This document shows positions 1 through 5,661 of a stretch of 51,342 bases of DNA, in pieces. Source of the DNA: JBAZOY01 sp041648505 (lineage in GTDB: Bacteria; Desulfobacterota; Syntrophia; Syntrophales; CG2-30-49-12); contig JBAZOY010000010.1 of NCBI GenBank assembly GCA_041648505.1, positions 1-51,342 of the forward strand. The letters are read 5' to 3'. A model generated the notes under the pieces. It was not told the origin of the DNA, did not search any database, and saw nothing but the letters and a program-made list of their open reading frames with translations. Each line of letters starts with the position of its first letter. The first letter of the stretch is position 1. Made by a program: the position numbers and the translations under genes.

Positions 1-63
1 TACAAGCCTTACCGCTTCCTCCCTGAATTCTTTATTGTATTTCCCATATGGTATTCTTTCCAC
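1..63 (-). CDS. Transposase OrfA N-terminus (IS3 family-like), partial
   Basis: Twenty-one codons are visible before the window edge. The start is GTG at 63, with a GGAGGT ribosome site seven bases upstream. The peptide contains YGKYNKEFREEAVRLV, which resembles the beginning of the helix-turn-helix domain of IS3-family OrfA proteins (the form YGKYTKEFREEAV is common there). The DDE catalytic part would lie in a second frame outside the window. Assignment rests on this short stretch only. Confidence 0.6.
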   Translation of the reverse strand, partial: MERIPYGKYNKEFREEAVRLV

Positions 64-126
64 TGTGACACCTCCGTTTCTGTATTTTGCCTTAACATTG
101 GTGTACACTTTTTTCAACATACCTCA
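1..126 (-). mobile_element. Partial IS3-family-like insertion sequence, left window edge
   Basis: The first bases read on the minus strand give a transposase start (next entry) preceded by a short non-coding leader. The conserved sigma-factor reading frame from the right stops exactly where this leader begins. The probable element end is a TGA trinucleotide near 126 followed by a T/A-rich stretch containing GTGTACACC. The other end lies outside the window, so the inverted repeats cannot be compared and the exact boundary (117 to 126) is inferred. Confidence 0.5.
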
Positions 127-345
127 GTCTCGACAGATGTTGGTTGCAATTTTATATAACCAGGGAATGAGGCGAGTACGGTCCTTTAATCCGGAAATAC
201 CCAAGTGTGCCCGGAGTATTGTGTCCTGAGTTAAGTCTTCTGCTATTGCCGCATCTCGAACAATGCTGCGAATGTAGATAACAAGTGACTGCTGTTCCGT
301 TTCGATTAGTGCATTAAGCTCTTGAACAATCGGGCTAGCATACAT
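124..345 (-). pseudogene. ECF-type RNA polymerase sigma factor, truncated after region 2
   Basis: The 73-residue reading frame contains the sigma-70 region 2 signature: AEDLTQDTILRA at residues 35-46 and PWLYKIATNICRD at 61-73, typical of extracytoplasmic-function sigma factors that bind the -10 element and core polymerase. Such proteins are usually 160-200 residues, with region 4 following. Here the frame ends in TGA right after the end of region 2, at the point where the IS3-like element begins. Region 4 is absent, so the gene should be inactive as a sigma factor. The start ATG at 345 has an AAGGGA ribosome site about ten bases upstream. Disruption by the insertion is the simplest reading; a natural nonsense mutation is the alternative. 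Confidence 0.75.
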
Positions 346-470
346 ATGCGCAAGTTCCCTTATTCGGAAGATGGAAAATAACAGGTGTATCTCTTTAAGC
401 CGCTAATTCGTCAGTAAGATGAAGACCAATAACAGGTGATGTCAAGCGCCGCAACAAAAAAGGAGGGATT

Positions 471-665
471 ATGCCGTTGGATGATGCGCGTAACTTTGTT
501 TTTAAAATGAAAGAGAACCGTGAATTTCGGCAGAAGATTTTGCAAGCAAAAAACCCGGAAGACTTAGCATCATTTCTGCGCGAAGAAAGGCTGGTATTCG
601 ACCAGCGCGAACTCGTCGGCGCTATGGCTGAGTGCATGGCACAACTTGAGCAGATGGGTAGCTGA
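471..665 (+). CDS. Nif11-like domain peptide (64 aa)
   Basis: The 64-residue product matches the Nif11 pattern: an N-terminal helix (DDARNFVFKMKENREFRQKI), the segment NPEDLASFLREE and then FDQRELV. Nif11 domains occur as leader regions of ribosomally made peptide natural products and as stand-alone small proteins. This one ends soon after the domain (EQMGS) without a double-glycine cleavage site or a core peptide, so it is a bare leader-type domain. The start has a very strong AGGAGG site at 461-466. No modification enzyme lies next to it; the only peptide-maturation radical SAM gene is about 48 kb away. Function unknown; family call from pattern recognition. Confidence 0.6.
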   Translation: MPLDDARNFVFKMKENREFRQKILQAKNPEDLASFLREERLVFDQRELVGAMAECMAQLEQMGS

Positions 666-690
666 CTTTCGACAAAATGAACAAAAACGG

Positions 691-717
691 AGACTGGGTG
701 CAAAATGTGCCCAGTCT
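691..717 (+). terminator. Hairpin after the Nif11-like gene
   Basis: AGACTGGG at 691-698 pairs with CCCAGTCT at 710-717 around an 11-base loop, 26 bases after the stop of the Nif11-like gene. The T-run that follows is short (TTTG), so it may be a weak intrinsic terminator or only a structured 3-prime end. The 155 bases from here to the HD-GYP gene hold nothing else I can recognise. Confidence 0.5.
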
Positions 718-873
718 TTGCGTTTGAAGTATTTCCGCACAAAATTCCACTCCTGAATGTCCCATGTTTCTAAAACGCAAAATGACCTGCTGTGCTCAAA
801 CATTCTCTGGTTGTCTTTCATAGCAAGATGAATAATGCGGGCGCTGTCGATATTTATCTATCATAACTGCTAA

Positions 874-1863
874 TTAGTCGGCCATGCTATTAAAAATTTC
901 ATCAAAATTACTCGCTATATTTAAAAAAGCGTCAACAATATTCGGGTCGAAATGTTCTCCCCGTTCCTCTAAAATAATTTTACATGTTTCATCATGTGGT
1001 AGCCCTTTTTTATAGCACCGCTCGCTTCGTAAAGCATCATAGACATCTATAAGGGCCATAATTCGCCCGGATAAAGGTATTTTATCGTTTTTCAAACCTC
1101 TGGGATAGCCCTTTCCATTCCATTTTTCATGGTGTGAGTGTGCCATCTGGATAGCAATCTTTAAGAATGATTGGAAGGTTAGCTTATTATCAGCGATTAT
1201 AAGGACCTTTGTGCCGTACTCACAATGGTTTTTTATGATTTCAAATTCTTCCGGGGTTAACTTCCCGGGTTTTTTAAGGATTGAATCTGGGATACCAACC
1301 TTGCCAATATCATGGAGGGGAGCTGATTTTATAAGATCTGAGATGTATTGAGGGGTTAAATATCCTTTGTATTTTGGTAAACTGCAAAGTTCTTCTGCTA
1401 ATAATTTAGCATATTGTGAGGTTCTTTCTATATGCCTTCCAGTTTCTTGATCCCTGAGTTCAGCTTGATATGCCAATGCAAAGATAGTGACGTCTTGTGT
1501 TTGAAGGAGTTGCTTATTGATTTTGGTTAAATTTTTTGTTTGCAGGCTGATCGAAGACAACATCTCTGATTGTAGATATATTCCTAGCAAGACAAATAAA
1601 GCTCCAAATAAAAATATAGTCCCTACAAAAATTATGCTGACAATCTGAATTTCCTCGTATATACAAAAACCAACGGTAAGGTAGCCTATCAAAAAGAAGA
1701 CCATTAATATCTGATGAAGAAGCAATAAAAAAGCTACTTTCTTGTTGCTTTTCAATAGGATATCTTTTGATTTATGTATGACCGGCCTGAACTTCAAAAT
1801 GCTTAAAATCATCAGTATTGATCCTAATAAAATCAGGATCATACTTATTTCATGGGCGGTCAT
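874..1863 (-). CDS. Membrane HD-GYP domain protein, probable cyclic-di-GMP phosphodiesterase
   Basis: Three hydrophobic segments (about residues 5-24, 43-65, 72-96) put the protein in the inner membrane; a short linker helix leads to a cytoplasmic HD-GYP domain from about 125 to 315. Metal-binding and signature residues are present: RHIERT (143-148), HDIGKVGIP (184-192), HHEKWNGKGYP (244-254) and DVYDAL. The HD-GYP family hydrolyses cyclic-di-GMP, lowering the signal that favours surface life. There is no receiver or PAS domain, so the input is probably sensed by the membrane part. The start ATG at 1863 has a TAGGAG site upstream. It stands alone between the Nif11-like gene and bioB. Family confident, activity inferred from intact residues. 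Confidence 0.9.
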   Translation of the reverse strand: MTAHEISMILILLGSILMILSILKFRPVIHKSKDILLKSNKKVAFLLLLHQILMVFFLIGYLTVGFCIYEEIQIVSIIFVGTIFLFGALFVLLGIYLQSEMLSSISLQTKNLTKINKQLLQTQDVTIFALAYQAELRDQETGRHIERTSQYAKLLAEELCSLPKYKGYLTPQYISDLIKSAPLHDIGKVGIPDSILKKPGKLTPEEFEIIKNHCEYGTKVLIIADNKLTFQSFLKIAIQMAHSHHEKWNGKGYPRGLKNDKIPLSGRIMALIDVYDALRSERCYKKGLPHDETCKIILEERGEHFDPNIVDAFLNIASNFDEIFNSMAD

Positions 1864-1980
1864 TTAAAAGATTCTCCTATCAATTATACGTAAGCGGTTA
1901 ATAAAAAGAGCTGCCACTATTTATCAAGTGACGTGTCTTGTTAATCATGGCGCAGGTATCGAACTACTAATGCCCGGCAA

Positions 1981-2964
1981 TTATCTTGACCTGCCAATCA
2001 AAGCCTGGGTAAGATTTAAAGAAGAGATCAATTCCTGATCGGCGTCCACCTCCGCTCCCTTTGTTACGAGGTAGTCACCGATCATAAGCCCGTTTATCCC
2101 TGTTTTAATGGCTGCGGCCTGCCGGTTGCCCAGAACTTTTACTCTCCCTCCGCACAGTCTCAGATTAATGTTCGGCATAATGGTACGGAAAAGGGCAATA
2201 GCCAGAATGGCCTCTTCCGGTGTAAGCAGAGGCTGTCCCGCGAAGGGTGTTTCGGGACGCGGATCGAGGAAATTGATGGGTACGGAATCAGGTTGTAGAT
2301 TTTTTATCTCCAGGGCCAAAGTAATCTGGTCCTGTATGGACTCTCCCAGCCCTAATATTCCTCCCACACATATCTCCAGTCCCGCCTCTCTTGCGGTTAA
2401 AATAGTCGACAGACGCTCACTAAAGGTCTGGGTGGTACAGATACGGGGGTAAAAATCACGGCTTGCCTCCAGGTTATGGTGATAACGAACCAGACCGGCC
2501 TCTTTAAGTAAAAGGGCGTCATCTATGGTTATTTTGCCGAGGGAGGCACAGGGAAGGAGGTTTGTCTTGTCCTTTATGAGGCGTATCGTATCACAAGCCA
2601 TAAGGAGTTCCCTTTTGGACAGCCTGGCACCGCTGGTCACCAGAGAAAAGCGATGAGCACCTCTGGCCATGGCTGCACGGGCTGTCTCTAAGAGATCCTT
2701 CGGTTGGCGGAAAGGATAGACCGGGATCGGGCTTTTGCTGATACTGGACTGGGCACAGAAAGCGCAATTATGGGAACAGTTGCCGGATTTTGTATTGACA
2801 ATAGCACAAAGTTCAATAATCGGATCATGAAATTGTTCCTGTATCTCTGCGGCAAGGGTAAGGAGGCTCGCTTTCCCGCCACCATCAACTAATTCTAAAA
2901 GCCGACTGCCGTTGTCGGTTGCAAGATGGTCAAGTTTTGATAATAAGAAATCTTTTAATTCCAT
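1981..2964 (-). CDS. bioB: Biotin synthase
   Basis: Radical SAM enzyme that inserts sulphur into dethiobiotin, the last step of biotin synthesis. The [4Fe-4S] motif CSHNCAFC spans residues 63-70 (CxxxCxxC), preceded by NTKSGN as in known BioB proteins; YHHNLE and GGILGLGES are further family motifs, and NFLDPRPETPF and RLCGGR near the C-terminus fit as well. I start at ATG 2964 (MELKDFLL), giving about 327 residues, the usual length; the open frame extends upstream to a TTG at 3033, but that stretch shows no homology. The ribosome site is weak. No other bio genes are in the window, so it is a lone bioB. A long dyad lies 71 bases upstream. Confidence 0.95.
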   Translation of the reverse strand: MELKDFLLSKLDHLATDNGSRLLELVDGGGKASLLTLAAEIQEQFHDPIIELCAIVNTKSGNCSHNCAFCAQSSISKSPIPVYPFRQPKDLLETARAAMARGAHRFSLVTSGARLSKRELLMACDTIRLIKDKTNLLPCASLGKITIDDALLLKEAGLVRYHHNLEASRDFYPRICTTQTFSERLSTILTAREAGLEICVGGILGLGESIQDQITLALEIKNLQPDSVPINFLDPRPETPFAGQPLLTPEEAILAIALFRTIMPNINLRLCGGRVKVLGNRQAAAIKTGINGLMIGDYLVTKGAEVDADQELISSLNLTQALIGRSR

Positions 2965-3034
2965 TTTCAATAATTTCTGCGAAGTCACTTTCTTCTCTAT
3001 TTTCACATAAGAAGGGAAAAAACACAAAAGCAAA

Positions 3035-3070
3035 ATACGCAGATTGTCTTATATTAGGTGATCTGCGTAT
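3035..3070. promoter_or_regulatory. Perfect 10-bp dyad upstream of bioB, possible biotin operator
   Basis: ATACGCAGAT at 3035-3044 and its exact complement ATCTGCGTAT at 3061-3070 are separated by 16 bases. Two arms with a spacer of about 15 is the geometry of BirA operators, which control biotin genes in many bacteria, but the arm sequence is unlike the classical TTGTAAACC half-site. It could instead be the site of another dimeric regulator. No T-run follows, so a terminator is unlikely. Confidence 0.45.
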
Positions 3071-3168
3071 AGATATAATGCTGAACATTTGCAGCGGGTT
3101 CAAATGGCTGATCTCGATGTGGATTTGAAATAGAATAGCCGGCACGGTTGAGATTGAATTTGTCGAGT

Positions 3169-3570
3169 CTATTTGTCGACAAAGACAAATGCTCTGAGTT
3201 TCAGGGTGAACCGGGCATTTTTCGGATCGTTAGTATAGACAGTGGCTGTTTTATGGATGTTTCCTTTAAATCCTTTTGTATTCACACTAAGAGTGATCTT
3301 TCCTTCCCCACCCGGGGGAATGGTCCTGTCAAAAGAGACCACAGAACATCCTCAGGCCGGGGCGACCTTCTGGATTTCTATAATCTCGTCGCCCTGGTTC
3401 AGCACGATAAAGTCATGTGAAATAGAGCTTCCCTCCTGAATCTTTCCAAAGTCAAACTCCCATTCCTTTAGAACCAGGCTCCCCTGATTAATGTTCTGTG
3501 GATAAGCAGAACAGGGGATTAGCAGAAAGATCAGAATGATCAGAAAAGATTTAATTGCAATATTATTCAC
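3169..3570 (-). CDS. Exported DUF1573 (ASH-type) protein, probable selenoprotein with in-frame UGA at residue 73
   Basis: The frame from ATG 3570 has a signal peptide (hydrophobic residues 8-20, CSAYPQ) and then a DUF1573 immunoglobulin-like domain: FDFGKIQEG, HDFIVLNQGDE, IQKVAPA. A TGA follows at 3352-3354, but the same frame continues with GCSVVSFDRTIPPGGEGKI, NTKGFKGNIHKTATVYTNDP and ends at TAG 3169, completing the domain (133 codons). DUF1573 proteins normally carry the motif CGC here, so the UGA sits exactly on the first cysteine, giving U-G-C. A hairpin with GGUC at the start of its loop follows directly. This is what a selenocysteine codon looks like; a nonsense mutation is the alternative. 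Position downstream of ArsR and an arsenite permease remnant suggests a redox or metal-linked role, which is a guess. TGA reading needs SelB and the Sec tRNA, which are not in this window. Confidence 0.75.
3317..3351 (-). promoter_or_regulatory. Candidate bacterial SECIS element
   Basis: Directly after the UGA, GUUCUGU (3347-3341) pairs with ACAGGAC (3329-3323), one G-U pair included, around an 11-base loop that begins GGUCU; a lower GGA/UCC stem adds three pairs with a bulge. The Escherichia coli fdhF element also exposes GGUCU in its loop. Here the loop starts 11 bases after the UGA, nearer than the 18 in fdhF, which lowers my certainty. A competing UGGUCU/GGACCA fold is possible. Confidence 0.45.
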
Positions 3571-3590
3571 TTCGAGTTCCTCCTTTGCGT

Positions 3591-4070
3591 TTAATTGGCA
3601 GCCGTTTTATATTGAAACCAGTGCGCGGTCTTCAGGCAGATTTTTACAAGCATGAGCATGACCGGTACTTCTATGAGAACCCCTACCACCGTGGCTAATG
3701 CGGCCCCAGATGAAAGCCCGAAGAGCATAGTTGAGGTGGCTATAGCCACCTCAAAGGGGTTGGACGTCCCAATCATTGCTGCCGGAGCTGCGTCCCGGTA
3801 GTCAAGTTTTAGCCATCTAGCCAGACCGTAACCGAACCAGTAGATCAGGCTGGTCTGGATAAAAAGCGGGATAGCGATCCAAAGGATCGTCAGAGGGTTG
3901 GCGATAATAACTTCGCCCTTAAAACTGAATAGCAATACCAAGGTAATAAGCAGGGCAATGATGGTGATCGGGGTCAGGATATGGAGAAACTTTTCCTCGA
4001 ACCATTTCTCTCCTTTTGAGCTGATGATTGCCTTCCTAGAGATATAGCCTGGCGGCAGGGGAAGAGTCAC
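3591..4070 (-). pseudogene. Acr3-family arsenite efflux permease, C-terminal half only
   Basis: The 159 residues match the second half of Acr3 arsenite carriers: PPGYISRK, GEKWFEEKF, FSFKGEVI, and the strongly conserved AMIGTSNPFEVAIATS and ATVVGVLIEVPVMLMLV. Full-length Acr3 has about 350-400 residues and ten membrane segments; the first half, including several helices, is missing. In-frame homology (SLGIY) runs upstream of the GTG at 4070 almost to the arsR stop, only 17 bases away. An internal deletion that joined arsR to the middle of the permease gene explains this best. The product is probably non-functional. An assembly artefact is possible. Type given as pseudogene on that basis. Confidence 0.75.
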
Positions 4071-4087
4071 ATATATCCCAAGAGAGA

Positions 4088-4402
4088 TTATATTTTATCA
4101 AGCAGATCTCTACTTGATTCCAGGCGGGTCTTTACTACCCTGGTCACGCAGCTGAAGAAATCCATAACGCAGGGAATTTTAAGGCTATAGTAGATATTCA
4201 GCCCTTCCTTTCTGTCCGAGAGGATTCCTGCTTTCTTCAGTAATGATAGGTGCCTGGAGACATTGGATGGTTCTGCATTCACATATTTGATAATCTCTCC
4301 TACACTTTTTTCTTCTTTTGAGACACCTTCTATGATCTTCAGTCGAATGGGATGTGCCAGAGCCTTGAATATCTCTGCCCTCAATGAATAAATAGTTTCC
4401 AT
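4088..4402 (-). CDS. arsR: ArsR-family transcriptional regulator
   Basis: A winged-helix repressor of about 104 residues: KALAHPIRLKIIEGV, the recognition helix region SNVSRHLSLLKKAGIL and the wing DRKEGLNIYYSL. Such proteins bind operator DNA and let go when arsenite or a metal binds. The classical arsenic site CVCDL in the first DNA-binding helix is absent; cysteines in IPCVMDFFSC near the C-terminus could serve instead. I start at ATG 4402 (METIYSLR), 13 bases after the ferredoxin stop; the open frame extends upstream into the ferredoxin gene. It sits between ferredoxin and the permease remnant in one operon and probably regulated both. Family certain, ligand inferred from context. Confidence 0.85.
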   Translation of the reverse strand: METIYSLRAEIFKALAHPIRLKIIEGVSKEEKSVGEIIKYVNAEPSNVSRHLSLLKKAGILSDRKEGLNIYYSLKIPCVMDFFSCVTRVVKTRLESSRDLLDKI

Positions 4403-4415
4403 GTCTGAATACAAC

Positions 4416-4595
4416 CTAATTTTCATCTTCAGGTATGATAGCCTCGACCGGGCATTGATCAGCACAGATTCCGCAGTCTATACAAGAGTCGGAATCTATG
4501 ACATATTTGTCTTCTTCCTCATTAATTGCTTCTTCAGGACATTCCTCCTGACAGGAACCACAGCAAATGCAATCATCTGTAATTACATAAGCCAT
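4416..4595 (-). CDS. Small 2[4Fe-4S] ferredoxin (59 aa)
   Basis: A 59-residue protein with two complete cluster-binding motifs: CICCGSCQEECP and CIDCGICADQCP (each CxxCxxCxxxCP), the hallmark of clostridial-type ferredoxins that carry low-potential electrons in the cytoplasm of anaerobes. The start ATG at 4595 follows AAGGAG eight bases upstream, a strong site. It is the first gene of a run with arsR and the acr3 remnant. The frame is too short for many gene finders and overlaps an extended arsR frame, so it is easily missed. Confidence 0.93.
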   Translation of the reverse strand: MAYVITDDCICCGSCQEECPEEAINEEEDKYVIDSDSCIDCGICADQCPVEAIIPEDEN

Positions 4596-4771
4596 ATCTC
4601 CTTCTCCTTGAAAGAAAATGAACTGTTTATAATAAACCTTTTAAAATTATCCGTCCACCAACAAGAAAATGAATGAACTTATCACAAGTTATACCGCACG
4701 ATGAATAACTAAAGCCATTTCAGAACTCTCTAATGGTCAACAGATAAAAGTGAACAGTGAACGGTTATAAC

Positions 4772-4996
4772 CTATGGTACAGAAACAACTTCTTTTATTT
4801 CAGGAATTGCCTTCTTCAGATTTTCCTCAATACCCATTTTTAATGTCATTTGTGACATGGGGCAGCCACAACAGGCGCCTACCAGCCTCACCTTTACAAT
4901 TCCATCGTTGCTGACATCAACCAGTTCCACGTCTCCTCCGTCAGCCTGCAGGGATGGTCTTATAGTATCTATCACTTTTTGTACTTTTTCCTTCAT
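4772..4996 (-). CDS. NifU C-terminal-domain protein, Fe-S cluster carrier or scaffold
   Basis: The 74 residues form a single NifU-like (Nfu) domain: VIDTIRPSLQADGGDVELVDV then GACCGCPMSQMTLKMGIE with the cluster-binding CxxC and ending in VVSV. Nfu proteins hold a transient [4Fe-4S] cluster and pass it to target enzymes. The single-domain length is normal for anaerobic bacteria. AGGAGG lies eight bases before the ATG. It is monocistronic or the last gene after the lipoprotein at 5040, with 43 bases between. High confidence in family; the particular clients are unknown. The 176 bases between it and the ferredoxin contain no gene. Confidence 0.93.
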   Translation of the reverse strand: MKEKVQKVIDTIRPSLQADGGDVELVDVSNDGIVKVRLVGACCGCPMSQMTLKMGIEENLKKAIPEIKEVVSVP

Positions 4997-5039
4997 GATA
5001 CAACCTCCTGTTAGAATTTTTTGTAGCTACTTTTCAAGA

Positions 5040-5621
5040 TTAATGCGGCATGTAGCGAAGCATTTTTTTAAAAAGCGATCTGGCCACATCTGGAAGTTCA
5101 GGCTTGAAAATTCGATAATTTTCAGGAAGGTAATGGGTTGCCTTCCAGGCTATATCGCCGGTCCCGGCTTCTACCATTTTAATTCCCGCGCCTACTTTGG
5201 CCAAGTTTTCTTCATTTTCTCTTGTGTAATTCCAGTAATCGACAGTAACCACAAGAAAGGCATCAACCCGGCAAAGCTCACCTATCTTTGCGCTCAGAGC
5301 AGGGTCGGAGAAGTTAACTGTTCTGAGTTTGGCAAGATAATCGGTCACTAACGTTTTCAGTTCCTCATTGGACTGTAACTGCTTGTTTATCCTGTCGGCA
5401 GCAACGACATCGGTAAACCATCCTTTATCAACAAGGACACCGGCAATAACCTGGTCGATAACACCCGTTGCCTCTGCGTAGGGTCCGACATCAACGGGAA
5501 GTACCGCTATTCTTTGGGGATGAAAATCTTTTGTTTCCGGGGTAAGCTGGGAATAGCGAAGTTTACCACAACCTGAAAGTATTAATCCCAGGATAGCTAT
5601 TGCAAAACATAATTTTCTCAT
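5040..5621 (-). CDS. Lipoprotein, possibly GNA1162/CsgG-like
   Basis: The product starts MRKLCFAIAILGLILSGC, a lipoprotein signal with lipobox LSGC, so the mature protein is lipid-anchored through that cysteine. The rest (about 175 residues) has alternating short strands and helices: RIAVLPVDVG, a helix with the ends of VIDQVIAGVLVDKGWF, VDAFLVVTVDYW and a final amphipathic helix. The pattern of IAVLP near the start, an internal adenosine-like fold and a signal-anchored form recalls CsgG/GNA1162-type lipoproteins; I cannot confirm this. Start chosen at ATG 5621 because AGAGGT lies about nine bases upstream; an in-frame GTG at 5633 overlaps that site. Function unknown. Confidence 0.7.
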   Translation of the reverse strand: MRKLCFAIAILGLILSGCGKLRYSQLTPETKDFHPQRIAVLPVDVGPYAEATGVIDQVIAGVLVDKGWFTDVVAADRINKQLQSNEELKTLVTDYLAKLRTVNFSDPALSAKIGELCRVDAFLVVTVDYWNYTRENEENLAKVGAGIKMVEAGTGDIAWKATHYLPENYRIFKPELPDVARSLFKKMLRYMPH

Positions 5622-5661
5622 AATACAAAACACCTCTTTGCACTGTTCTCATGGAAACACC

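Noticed and set aside
570..821. 83-codon minus-strand frame over the Nif11-like gene
   Set aside because: Antisense shadow of a well-supported small gene and its hairpin.
2919..3145. Frames on both strands in the bioB leader
   Set aside because: They overlap the regulatory dyad and show no coding pattern.
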